DNA from: Exophiala sp. HKRS030
Taxonomy: Eukaryota; Ascomycota; Eurotiomycetes; Chaetothyriales; Herpotrichiellaceae
NCBI GenBank assembly: GCA_023897205.1
Contig: JAHWDD010000016.1
Span: 62,001-126,000 of the forward strand
DNA length: 64,000 bases
Direction of reading: 5' to 3'
Both the position numbers and the translations under genes were made by a program. The notes below the pieces were generated by a model, which saw only the letters and a program-made list of their open reading frames with translations, searched no databases and was not told where the DNA came from. This document shows, piece after piece, positions 44,946-55,789 of this stretch. How positions within the stretch are numbered: position 1 is the first letter of the stretch; every line of letters starts with the position of its first letter.

Positions 44946-46813
44946 GAGTAATGAGTATGCGCCTCCTTCTCACAAAGCAGCATGCAGAGAGTTCTGCAGA
45001 AATACGGTGGTGTTCTCTTACCAGCTCTCACAAGCTGTGGCTTCAGGGTGGTCATTGCGCGGACCATTTGGGCGGTGGTCGAGTGAATGTCGCGTTTCGT
45101 GCTCGCCGATTGAACTCGACGGGCTACGGCTTGCTTCTGATCGCATAGAGGGTTTTCTGGGGAATCGGACCGTCAAGTGAGGAAATCAATCGGTGTAAAG
45201 CCGGGGCAAATGTTGGATACTGCGGACGAAACCGACGATCGACGCGGTAAAGACTGGACGGGTCGGCAGCGAGCCAGCTCGGTTGTTGGCAGAGAGCGAC
45301 GCGTGATACGAGTGGAGAAATCAACTGCGATGCTGCAAGCAACAAAGAGTCGAGTGCGTAGCGCAGAAGTCGACGAGTGAATTCACAGTACAGAATACAA
45401 AGGACGAGTATGGTTGAGGGATTGTCCTTGGTTGGTGGTGGAGGGTTGATTGGGAAGTTTCTGGGCGGATAAGTTGGTGGTTTCCCCTAATTGATTGAAC
45501 CTGGCGGAAAGAGGAGCGTTTCAAAAATTAATGGCAGGCTGAGGATTCAGGAACTGGGTCGATGCCCTGTGCCTGCGCCCTCAGCAATCGAGATCAGGGA
45601 CGGTGCGGACTTGGGGCTGGAGGAGCTCAAGAGGGAATAGCCCAGGCTGGTGAGAGGTTGTCATTGGATGAGCACGCGAGGCTTCAAGCAGGAAATCAGC
45701 GCTTGGCCCAGGCTCATTAGTGCCCGCCTAACCTTCAAGAGGCCTCTAACAAGACTCTAACCTCCCCCTACTGTAGGGGTCCAACTTCGAGCCTAGCAAG
45801 CTCTCACAGGGCACTCCCTCCTAGTCCCCACGCCCGGCCATTCTTAACCCAAGCCGCCCCTCCCTCAGCACCGTTAGGCGCCTGTTTCGACTTTACGGAG
45901 CCAGGATCCTGCAGCTTGCTTGCAGCCATTTTGTGGGGGAGACAAAGCGGCACGACCAGTGACCGACAGCCAACTTGATGCTCCGGAGTCCTCACACTTG
46001 TGCTCCATACTGTACACGTCCACGCACTCAGAGTAACACGATCAGTGTCGGATATTGTACTCTAGGTAAAAGTGAACCCTGTGACTTAATCGTGCATATC
46101 AGATCAGTACCCAAATATTTACCGGACCCTTTACTCCGTATCCTCAAACATCACTTTTCCAGTGTGTATGAACTTCATCCAACAAGAACGCCTTGGTTGT
46201 GGCAATGACTAAAACAATGGCCTCCAGCCTGAAGCGGTATCCTCCGCACTGTACACCGTATGCACTTGTAAAATGACTCGGGCCGTACGTGATACATGCA
46301 TTGGCTGTAACGTCCAAAGAAGAAAGCTTTCCACTTGAATCGCCTGTTTGACCGAGAAGATGTTCATGATGATTGCTTCTTCCACAGTCACCACAAAATT
46401 CTGCTGACCTTGTGAACCACATAAAAATTCACAGCGCTCAACTACCATTTGTTCCCGCACATGTCGGATCTGCAGATCATCGACTGTGGCGCAAAATAGA
46501 TGTATTCTCCGTACAGTACAGTACTAAATTACTAGGGAACACTTCCGAGGCTCATTATTCTCCAGGCCAGCGATTGCTTTTCGTGCCCGCACGTGGGACT
46601 GAAAGGATTTTGAAATTCGCACCACCACCACCACCACCACCAGGCACTTCTTTGCTTCCAGCCTCTTCGATCCATGGGCTTACACCAACTCGACTACGCG
46701 AGACACATTACAGATGCCCTCTTGAAGCACTTCCTCAGTTTCATTTCCTGCCACTCTCTTTCTTTAGGCAGAGCTAGAGCTACCACCTCACGCGCACGAC
46801 ATCGCCTGGTCTG
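44946..46813. other. Divergent promoter region, BUD14 / protein kinase
   Basis: About 1.87 kb, the longest gap in the window, between divergent ATGs. Contains TACTCCGTA (46132..46140), an isolated ACGCGT (about 45299) and the (ACC)7 tract at 46621..46641 in the kinase leader. Short ORFs here lack any resemblance to known proteins. Confidence 0.65.
46621..46641. repeat. (ACC)7 microsatellite
   Basis: Seven ACC units about 170 bp before the kinase ATG, in its probable 5' leader. Confidence 0.85.
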
Positions 46814-48820
46814 ATGGCACAGGCCGACGGCGATGCCCACCACCACTACCTACGCCCAGTCTCACATCATGAGAATGATTCCGTCTTGGCAACTGATGCC
46901 ATCTCTGAAGACATGGACGACGCCTTAAAGATGCCAGCTTCAGATTCTCGGCCTCAATTCAGAGGGTCGGCGGCGAGCCAAGATACCATCCGCCCAACTG
47001 CCACTCCTCCCGTCGATATACCCGTTGCAAACGAGCATCCTACTTCTAGAGTCCCCTCTTCCGATGCCTCGTCCTACATCGAGCAATATATGCGCAACCG
47101 CAACCCGTCTGTCAGCTTCAACAGTGAAATCAAATTGGACTCGGGACACCGTCAGAGCATTGAAGATCCTCTGGAGAAGCCATGGCGCGAGCGAGGCCGG
47201 CCAGCGATGTATCCGGTCACGAGAGAAAGAAGAGATTCACGGGCACACAGCGAATCAGAAAGGTCGAACTTTGACCTCAACACTGGCCGTCGTATTCCCA
47301 AATTCTCCCAGAGCCCTCCAAGAGAACATGCACGCATAGGCGAAGCCCGATTCCCTCTGTTACAAGCCACGGTAGATGAAATGGCACGAGAATCACAGAC
47401 TGACCTTCCTGAAGCCCAGTCGTTGACCTCTCAGTCCACTACAGAGTCTAATGAGCAGGCGGTCTTCTCTCCACCTCCCGACGACCAGTATCTTCAATCT
47501 CCTACCACAGAGTCCCCTGTCACGCCATTCTCCCAACAAGCCTTCTCGTACGAAGAGCCCAAGTCCTTTCGGAGGAGCGCCTCTCAACGATGGCGAGATG
47601 GCGAGACTAGTGCGTCCCCGCAGGACTTCTTTTCAAGAGCGGGTAGTCTGCGCAACAGGAGTATGCGTGACATTGCAAGTCGTGCTTCTCGGCGAGAAAC
47701 CTCAGGCTCTACAAAGTCCCCCATGTCAGCTGCATCATCTTACCTGCGTGGTTTCTCGATAAGCAGTTCAACGAACAATGGCGACGCTGATGCTGGACCG
47801 CTTCCACCAGACGCCGAGGGACAAACTATTGGTGAGGATTACGTCCTGGGTAAACAGATCGGCTATGGCGGCTTTAGTACGATTAGGTCGGTGACACAAC
47901 TCCAGGACGGTGAGCAGCGGAAGCTGGCCGTCAAAATTGTTCGGCGACGCATTGCCAGCATCTCTGAAGCCGAGAACGAACAAGCCCAAGCTGAATTCGA
48001 ACATGAAGTCGAGCTCTGGAGGTTTCTCAACCACCGCAACATTCTCCCTCTGGAAGCCGTATACAAGCTCGATGAAGCTACGTTCTGTTTCATCCCTCTT
48101 AACATTGGAGGAACCCTCTTCGACCTGGTCCGCTCGAATCGCAACGGTATCGAACCAGATGTAGCTAGAAGCTACTCATATCAGCTCGCTTCGGCCCTAC
48201 GATATCTCCACCTGGACGCACGTGTTGTGCACCGTGATATCAAACTTGAGAATGTCCTCATCGAACCTTCGCCCGATGGTAAGCCGGGCTTACTGCGCGT
48301 TTGCGATTTCGGCATGGCAGAATGGCTTTCCTCAGATAGTCTTTCGGGCCCTCCGAGCCCAGACTTCCACGATACCGATCGGCCTCCACGCAAGCACATG
48401 GGACCGGCTGATACGTCAACATCTGCTTTCGCAGGTGGCAGCCTGGAATATGCCGCACCAGAGATCCTACGCATTGCCGAACACCTCAAGCACAGTGGCC
48501 CTGCAGAAAGAGCTATTGTGTCTCCTGCCGTTGACATGTGGGCATACGGGGTTTGTGTATACAGCATGGTTGTCGGGTCTCGACCTTTCCAGAATTCTTT
48601 CCAACCGCGCGTGGTCATGGCGATATTGGCCGGAGATTGGAACCGGGAACCCCTCACAGAAAAGGGAGGACATGACGTGGTCGAACTAGTGAGCGGATGT
48701 CTCGATATGGACGATACATCCCGCTGGGACATCTCTCGTGTCATGGACTGCGCGTGGCTAGAAGATCTTGCTTCCGAGGAGGACGACCTCGATCAGGGCT
48801 TGCATGGCTGGCGGTTGTAG
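46814..48820 (+). CDS. Serine/threonine protein kinase with long disordered N-terminus
   Basis: Single-exon CDS, 668 aa. Residues 1-340 are polar, Ser/Pro-rich and probably disordered. The kinase domain (about 342-655) is complete: Gly loop GYGGFSTIR (350-358), AVKIV with K374, catalytic HRDIKLEN (D475), DFG 498-500, a long activation segment with a Pro/Ser insertion, and APE 548-550 in SLEYAAPE. The TFCFIPLNIGGTLFDL hinge and the WLEDLASEED end resemble a fungal group near yeast Nnk1 and Kin4-like kinases, but I cannot fix the orthologue. Being active in principle, it is not a pseudokinase. Divergent from BUD14 across 1.87 kb. Substrates unknown. Confidence 0.88.
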   Translation: MAQADGDAHHHYLRPVSHHENDSVLATDAISEDMDDALKMPASDSRPQFRGSAASQDTIRPTATPPVDIPVANEHPTSRVPSSDASSYIEQYMRNRNPSVSFNSEIKLDSGHRQSIEDPLEKPWRERGRPAMYPVTRERRDSRAHSESERSNFDLNTGRRIPKFSQSPPREHARIGEARFPLLQATVDEMARESQTDLPEAQSLTSQSTTESNEQAVFSPPPDDQYLQSPTTESPVTPFSQQAFSYEEPKSFRRSASQRWRDGETSASPQDFFSRAGSLRNRSMRDIASRASRRETSGSTKSPMSAASSYLRGFSISSSTNNGDADAGPLPPDAEGQTIGEDYVLGKQIGYGGFSTIRSVTQLQDGEQRKLAVKIVRRRIASISEAENEQAQAEFEHEVELWRFLNHRNILPLEAVYKLDEATFCFIPLNIGGTLFDLVRSNRNGIEPDVARSYSYQLASALRYLHLDARVVHRDIKLENVLIEPSPDGKPGLLRVCDFGMAEWLSSDSLSGPPSPDFHDTDRPPRKHMGPADTSTSAFAGGSLEYAAPEILRIAEHLKHSGPAERAIVSPAVDMWAYGVCVYSMVVGSRPFQNSFQPRVVMAILAGDWNREPLTEKGGHDVVELVSGCLDMDDTSRWDISRVMDCAWLEDLASEEDDLDQGLHGWRL

Positions 48821-50227
48821 TTCCTCCTACCAGGACTCGTCACCTGGAATCATCAATCTCTTTTCTTCCTGGTCGACATTGCCAACACTGCTTCCGGAAA
48901 CGATGACCATACCCCATCTATACGACGTTACGACCTTGTACTTTTTTTTTCTTTCTCCCTGCTTCCAACCTATCGTTCTCTTCTCGGCACGCAAGGCGCT
49001 TACTGGGACTGACTGCATGGGATGACGTTTGGGGGACGAGGGCGGTCATTGAGAGAACATGTTTTGTTTCACTTGATTATAGCAACGGCGCTCACTGACT
49101 GTATGATTATTTTCCGGGTTCCTTTTTTTCTCTTTCCATGAGCTGGCCCAAACGGGAGGGTGGATGAGTTTGACCTCATTTGGATCCGTTACTCCGTTAA
49201 TTTTACGGTGGCTGGACGGGAGGCTATGCTTGAAGGGGCACGCAGGCAGGACGGCAGAGGGCACGGTTGCTTTCTTTTCCTTCTCTCTACTACGACATGT
49301 CAATGATAATGAGCACGATACGGTTATGGCTATAGTTGTGATTATGGTTACGGATACCCAATCATCACTTTTTTTCCAAAAAAAAAACCAAAAAAAAACA
49401 ATCACCTCTTACTTTTGACTTCTCCTTGACTCTGGATCAAGGTTTCTAAAAACATGGTCTCTAGGAAAGGCTGGTTCAGGATAGAATGTAGTTCACGAAG
49501 TTATGGTAATTAGGTAGGTACCTCCTCCGTAGTGGGTAGACATGTCTAGTCGTTGGCGGATTCGCTACACACAGTACTCTTTATTTCCAATTGCCCTCGG
49601 CGGTGGTGGTGGTGGTGTTTTGCTGTTGTTGTGCTGCTCATGCTCTTCTCCGTCGTGTCAGCTATGCTTCTGTCATCTGAACTCCCAAGGCCGTGTTTGT
49701 ATGCGACGTCGATCCAGTCAGTGTTTGCTTGGTCCGGTCTTCGCCTGCAAATCACCCTTTGACCCAAGGTTATTACGATTTCCTTCCAGGTTGTTTGGGT
49801 TGTAAATATGTCTTGTTTGATTTGCCGGATTTCAAAATTCGTCTTCATCATTGAATGTCTCCCCCATCTGATCTTTTCGTTCGTTTGTTACCCAAAAAAA
49901 ACCAAATGATCCCGCACAGCTGTGGCTGGGACCCGTTTTGGGAATGTTTCCCAGTTCTCATCTTCGTCTTGCTCCTTCCTCTCGTCGTAGGGGCTCGACG
50001 TGTCTTTGCAAGACCCTTCAAAGTGATAATCTCCTCTTCCGTACATACACACACAAAACATTAAAATCTCATTTTGCTCTCTGCTCCCTCTGTTGGGATG
50101 GATCAACCCCAGATTATGTTTTCCTTCCTCTCGACCGTTTGTGGTGGGTTTGCCTCGTAGGGCCCCAGCGAGAAGAAACAGAAAGATAAGGCCTCCAGAA
50201 TCCACGGCATGTGGGGGTAAACAATAA

Positions 50228-50257
<30 letters not shown>
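50228..50257. repeat. (TAG)10 microsatellite
   Basis: Ten perfect TAG units in the 3' gap next to the GPI-protein gene. On the opposite strand it reads CTA in all units. Confidence 0.9.
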
Positions 50258-50259
<2 letters not shown>

Positions 50260-50308
50260 CATGGTGGTTTGCAACTCTTGCAAGTACTGTTGTCGCAGTG
50301 ATGTTGTT

Positions 50309-50321
50309 GGGGGGGGGGGGG
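50309..50321. repeat. G13 homopolymer
   Basis: Thirteen consecutive G, about 55 bp from the GPI-protein stop codon and 50 bp from the (TAG)10 tract. Length is prone to sequencing error. Confidence 0.85.
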
Positions 50322-50374
50322 TATATCAGTTTCAAAAGAAACAAAGAAAAAAGTCGAGTATCGCTCCGTCGCTT

Positions 50375-51142
50375 TCATCTCAGACCAAAGAACAAAGCAA
50401 TTAAACATAGGAAAAGCATATGTTGTTGCTGCGGCATGTTGAGGACGCCTGCTCCTGTGCTGAACGGACCATCGAAAGGACTGCCGCCACCGCTGTCGCC
50501 CGAGTTGCCATTGTTGCCTCTGTACGCTTGTGTCGCTGAGCTGGCCGATGTGATACCGGCAGAGCTCGTGCTGGTACTGGTAAAAGAGGTGGTCAGAGTG
50601 GTCGTTTGGGACGAAGATGAAATCGAGGTGGATGACGATGATGATGATTCTGTCGCAGAACTACTCGCAGAAGCGACGGTGGAGCTGGCGGATCTCGCAC
50701 TCCCAGAGGCTGCGGCGGTCGACGTCTTGGTCGCCGTGTCCGAAGCCATCGATATCGAAGTCGAGGGACTCGCCGCTGCTGTGGTCATGGTTGTGGTCGT
50801 GGGTGACGACGTAGGTGTGCAGAGAAAGGAAATGAGGTTTCCAACGAAGATTTGACCGATGAGGGAGTCTCCAGGTGCCGACAGGCTGGCACAGGATCGT
50901 TGGACGAAATCTTCGGCCGCCTCCAGAGCGATCTCGCAGTTTGCCGAACATCCAGTTCCACCCAGCAACGATAGCTCGCTGAAAGTACAGTCGTTGACCG
51001 TCGCTTCGTATGCTTTGGTGCAGGTTTTGGGAAAGCCCATGATGGGTTGGATCTCGTCAAACGTTATGCTGGCCGTTGAGACTTGTGATAGAGCACATAG
51101 TACTGTCACAATGACAGCCCGGTTTTGTAATCGTGGTCGCAT
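50375..51142 (-). CDS. Secreted Cys-containing Ser/Thr-rich protein, probable GPI anchor
   Basis: Single-exon CDS, 255 aa. Order: signal peptide (about 1-24, AVIVTVLCALSQVSTA), a 90-residue globular part with six cysteines (PKTCTKAYEATVNDCTF, GCSANCEIAL, QRSCASL, FLCTP), a long Ser/Thr/Ala-rich stalk typical of O-mannosylated wall proteins, a Gly-rich NNGNSGDSGGGSPF linker and a hydrophobic C-terminus (MLFLCLIALFFGLR) suitable for GPI attachment. The pattern C..AY..C...GC..NC..AL..C...LIG..F.GN..S.LC recurs in fungal secreted proteins, but I know no named family or function. Cell-wall or plasma-membrane location is inferred. The stalk codons are repetitive, so length may vary between strains. 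Confidence 0.8.
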   Translation of the reverse strand: MRPRLQNRAVIVTVLCALSQVSTASITFDEIQPIMGFPKTCTKAYEATVNDCTFSELSLLGGTGCSANCEIALEAAEDFVQRSCASLSAPGDSLIGQIFVGNLISFLCTPTSSPTTTTMTTAAASPSTSISMASDTATKTSTAAASGSARSASSTVASASSSATESSSSSSTSISSSSQTTTLTTSFTSTSTSSAGITSASSATQAYRGNNGNSGDSGGGSPFDGPFSTGAGVLNMPQQQHMLFLCLIALFFGLR

Positions 51143-52832
51143 GATTGATTAAGGTAGTCGTGATAGCGTTGAGTTGAGAATGGTAGAATGAAATGTCTTC
51201 GGAGCAACAAAGGCGTGCTGTGTTGCGTGCGCTGTGGCCTTGAAGTCGTCAATGTTTTCGGGGTTTGTTTACGGTGTGAAAGAGGTTTTGGGTATCACCG
51301 TCAACCAGTGCCGGTGAATATCTCTCAGAATGTGAATGGAGGCCGCTTTCCTTTCCTCAAAGTACCTCTTGGCCAAAATACATGTCGTGTTTTATCCGCC
51401 TCTCTCTCAACAACAATGTTCCTCCATCACCTTCTCACGCTGAGATTTCTGGTGGGTTGGGAAAGTCAAGAAACTCGCACGACTTGCTGGGAAGGAGAAG
51501 GCGGCTCTTTTTCCCTCCCTGGTACTTCTTCAATCTCTCCACACTGCCTGGGATCGTCCAGCGGATTTCCTGGTGGCAGACTCGACGATGCTGTGACCAG
51601 TCAGGTATTGACGTCTACAGGAGCCTTCGAGGATCCCTTCCCGTCCTACGTCAGTCCGAGCTTCGCCAAACGAGGGTTGGGCAGATCGCAATTCCACGCT
51701 TTGGGAGGTCCCAGTTGTATACGGAGTGTGTCGACGACAGATCTCTGCCGATCGCAATCAAAATATCCACAGCCTGCTGAGCCCTGCTGGACGCTGTTCG
51801 GCGAATTTATTCTCAAGCGGACCCCAACTTTTTGGTCTGAAACAGTAGCCTCCGCGCACAGATGCGAAAGACGGTTCGTCTGACTTACAACTGTCGGCCC
51901 TGATGTGATGTCAGATATCCATCTTATTCCCTCTGAAAGTGTGTCCGTGGTCGGTACGAGGGTGAGTGCAGAGCTTTGGTCTTATGAGAAACCTGCACCG
52001 GGGACGGGTTCTCCGAAGGCGTTTCGATTGCTCGGGCGGTTCTCGCGGACGCTCGCACTAGTCTTCCCAGAGGACTCGTATGGCTTGCAACAATATGGGA
52101 CGAGAGGAAAGACAGGGGGCATAAGAGGTTTGGCAATTCAGAGTCTTCTGCGCATTGTTATCACCACAAATAAATGTGCTGAAAGAAACTTTTACTGGTG
52201 TGATTCACTTGCCAACTCGCCGTGACAGCGAATCCAGCTCCGCGACTCCTAGAAGACCCTCTGCGAGAGCCATAACGGGGTAGCGCTGCATACTCTGCGA
52301 CACTCTACACCCTGCATTCAGGGTCATAAGCCACGAGGCTGCCCTGAGAACAGCCCAAGGCGGTGACGACGCGAAGCACCAAATGTAAGATCGACAGGGG
52401 AATCCGCTGGCCGATTGGCAAATAACCGATCAGGGGTCCAACCTGAAGCGTCCGTCACCGCTTGGGCGCGTCCGGATAATACGATCCATCTCTAGATCAG
52501 CCGTCGGTACAGGAACGCGTTTTTCCTCACCAACCACCGGCTCACAAGTGAATTGTATCAAGCACGGATTGTCCATTTGACGCCGCCCTTGAGTATGACA
52601 TTATAGATGCGTCCACAAAGAGCAAAGCCTATCATTCGTCCAAGGGGAAGTGCAGCTCGTCACCCGAGTACTCAATTACTGGTGCGAAGACCATGGAAGG
52701 CGCCAACTCGAGTGGCTCGGCGCCTCGAGACCTTTGCCATACGATAACAAATCATGAGCTTTTCCAAATATCAATATCATTCCTCTTCTGCCATGTTTCA
52801 TCACAGACATCTCATGATCATTGGCAATCTAC
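51143..52832. other. Intergenic stretch
   Basis: About 1.7 kb holding the GPI-protein promoter and the alcohol dehydrogenase 3' UTR. A 231-codon plus ORF at 51188..51883 has no recognisable domain. TACGGAGT is at 51720..51727. The part after 52230 has no ORF of note. Confidence 0.6.
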
Positions 52833-54307
52833 CTATGGCACCAAAACACCTCTGAATCTCACCTTCCCGTCCATCATCTTCTTCAAGGCGTCGTTGGCTT
52901 TGTCCAATGGGAATTTCTCGATCATGACATTGACATCGTGCACTCTTGCAAAGTCAATTGCTTCCTCACTGTCGAGCGCATGACCACTTGGCCAGGCCAC
53001 AAGACTCAACCCATAGTGGATCATGGAGGCCGTATTGACTTCGACCGGAGCAGAAGCAGCTAGAATTAGGAGCTTCCCCAATGGACCCAATCCCTGGAGT
53101 AGCGAGGGAATGAGTTTCTGGTTTGGCGCAGTGAAGATGATACATGAAGCCCCTCCCATCTATACCAAGTCAGAACATTGCATCCGTACAATACACACTG
53201 GCAAGGAACAGCGCTGACGCTCAAAGTGGTGCCATTTTCAAGATGATTATGCAGGAACGTACCTTCTGGAGTTGCTCGCCAATGTCGCCCTGTGACGCGT
53301 CAATGTAATCGTGTGCCCCGAGTTTCATAGCGAAGTCCTTCTTCTCCGAGCTACTGGAGATAGCCACAGTACGGTATCCCATCTTCGAGGTGTATTGCAA
53401 TGCAAGGTGACCAAGCCCGCCTAGGCCTTGTATGGCCACAAGTGATCCTGGTATGACATTCTGCTTGCGCAACGCTAAAGCAGGCAAAGCCTTGCGTCAG
53501 CTCTGCAAGGTCAAACCTCCACCCATGGTTGTATACTTACAGTTGAACACAGTCACTCCAGCGCAGAGCAGTGGGCAAAAGGCGGCAGGGTCAACATCTT
53601 CGGGCACTGGCAATACAGTCAGAAGTGAACTCTCAATTTGTCATTTTGGACCTACCCGATACGACCGCCTCGGTTCGGAGAGTGACATATTCGGCATACC
53701 CGCCGTCCCGTGTAACACCGTTGACTGGAAGGTTATACATCAGCACAGTCAATGTGGGAAGGGATAACAGAAGGGCTCTCACTCTGTTCTTTCTCGCACA
53801 TCTGAAACAGACCTCGTTGACACGCCTTGCACGTTCCTGAAGAATCCCATGGTAAGCAAGATGACGCTCAACCCAGTATTGTATCAGGCTCCTATTCTTA
53901 CCATCGTGGCCACCGTGCCATGGAGCGCCTACTCTTGCGCCCACGGCCCAGCGGGTCTCTCCATCTGGGACCGCAGCCACCTCGCCAATGACTTCGTGGC
54001 CTATACATCTTGTCAGACACTGATGATACCATGAAGCCGGACATAATTACCAGGGACTATGGGAAAGGAATTGCCAAACAAGGCATTCTGGACGGCAACG
54101 TCGGAATGGCAGACACCACAAGCCAGTACCTTGACCAAGACCTTTTGAATGAATAATGTCAGTCAGAACAACAAGTGACATGCTAGTAATGTTCTTCTTT
54201 CTCACCTCTCCAGGCTTGGGCAGTTCGAGCTTGACTTGCTTAAAGGTCAGAGGTTGGCCTTTGGCTTCAAAGACTGCCGCCTTGTATTCTTTTGGTAGGG
54301 ATGGCAT
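52833..54307 (-). CDS. Zinc-containing alcohol dehydrogenase (MDR family)
   Basis: CDS complement(join(52833..53159,53263..53474,53541..53606,53656..53724,53783..53836,53902..54000,54051..54141,54206..54307)), 339 aa in eight exons; all introns are 49-103 nt with GT..AG ends and the frame closes exactly. Order: GroES-like catalytic domain with ACGVCHSD (catalytic Zn Cys), GHEVIGEV (His/Glu), HGGHDGTCKACQRGLFQMCE loop, DGGYAEY, then the Rossmann domain with GLGGLGHLALQY for NAD(P)H. The structural-zinc loop has three cysteines; the usual first one is Asp. It oxidises alcohols or reduces aldehydes; the substrate is unknown. Eight small exons contrast with the mostly one- to three-exon neighbours. 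Confidence 0.93.
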
Positions 54308-55789
54308 TTTGGTATAATCTTATGTGTATTATCAAGTCAGCGGGTAGAGTGGAATCAATGAGAAGTATTTTCAGTGAGGTTACTACGTGTAGATTAACCA
54401 ACTGGACGACCACTATATATACAGAAGAGGACAGTGCTTTATTTTTAAGGTGAAATACGAGTATTCCAGGGAGGGGTCGTGGTCATCGACAGATACTGTT
54501 CCGTGGATGGATTGACATAATGCATAATCCACACAATGATGTCAACAGTTTTACCCAGCGCCGTTACAATAATATCATGGCATTTTCCGTTTTGTCTCGC
54601 AACTTTTTCGCCAAAGAGGGCCCCCAGCTATTCAGTCCTATCGCCGGCAACGCGCTTTGACACTATCTATACTCAAGGCGAGTACTCCGTAGAGGTACGA
54701 GTATATTCGCTGCCTTGGTGATGAGTGTAAACACGTTCTCGGTACAAACAGTTTCTCTATGTCCGACCTCTCAAGCTTTGTTGTTCGGAGGCGGGAAGGA
54801 CTTTTGCCTTTCCTTTTTCGATACTCGTACTCCGTACTTACTACTACAGTACACAGTTAATTCCGAACGATGGACCCCGGAAATACTTACCTAGGTATAC
54901 TTGGCGATATATCAATTCTGGCTTTTATTCGTTCATACGGGGTTTGCCTTGTGCCTCATGTGGTAGTAGCTTTCAAGCCCACCTTTGATTACACAAGCTC
55001 GGTAATCCAAAACAACTCCTGGTAAACCCGGTAGACGAACCCAGAACAAGCAAGTCTGTCGTCTTGTGCGATTGGGTCTACATATCTCACTCTCACTCTC
55101 TCGATTGACGTCTTGTATACTAGTAGTGCTAGAATCTTGTCTTTATGAGAGTTTTTACCGACTCAATATCTTTCAGGCAGTTTAGTGCAAGAGTGACAAG
55201 GCTGAACATGTGCAACTTCTCATACCTATTAGATCGTTCACACTGCTCAACAATACCCTTTACCTCGACAACTTCCCTTGAACGACCAATTAAATATCGT
55301 CTGACGTTTGAACACTTCTAATATCGCACTGTGTGTCTGACAAGGGCGACAAACAGCAACGATTGCATTTTACAAGAACATCGGATGTGTAATCCGTTGG
55401 AGAGGGGTGGAAGAGCTTTATTTACTCCCCCACACTAAATATATTCCGCGGAACTACGGAGTACGTGCCTCGATGTCCCCGTACGTTCAAGAGTTGTCGA
55501 CTCCGACAAACACTACAGACAGATCATATCTGCGTAAACATTCCTGTCGGACGTATCCTTTCATTCTCTTTTGCGCTATTTGGGCGTCCTTTTTTCTTTT
55601 CCACAAACCAGGAAACTCGTTTTTGTCGTTCCCTACGTCGGCACCTCGTAACGCGTCTTCGAACTTGAACGTGATTCCATTGATGCCTCTACCTACAACC
55701 ACCTGGTGAATCGACAAAGGCACACCCTCGAGTCTCCTCTCTACATCCTCACAAATACAAAGACAGCACAAAATCTCCCAAACATTCAG
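54308..55789. other. Divergent gap, alcohol dehydrogenase / Gly-rich gene
   Basis: About 1.5 kb with three copies of the recurrent 9-mer (54683..54691, 54828..54836 and 55455..55463), the densest group in the window. It holds the ADH promoter and the Gly-rich gene promoter and leader. Short ORFs are not convincing. Confidence 0.65.

Larger units (their letters stand above)
48821..50374. other. Convergent gap with simple repeats
   Basis: 1.55 kb between kinase stop (+) and GPI-protein stop (-). Rich in homopolymers and simple repeats: TTTTTTT/AAAAAAAAA near 49370, (GGT)5 at 49602..49616, (TAG)10 and a G13 run. TACTCCGT occurs at 49190..49197 and TAGGTAGG at 49511..49518. No gene recognised. 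Confidence 0.65.

Noticed and set aside
49860..50300. Tyr/Leu-rich ORFs over the (TAG)10 tract
   Set aside because: They are translations of the microsatellite, not genes.
51188..51883. A 231-codon plus ORF upstream of the GPI-protein gene
   Set aside because: No domain, no conserved-looking blocks and a Cys/Ser mixture typical of random reading; it occupies a promoter region.
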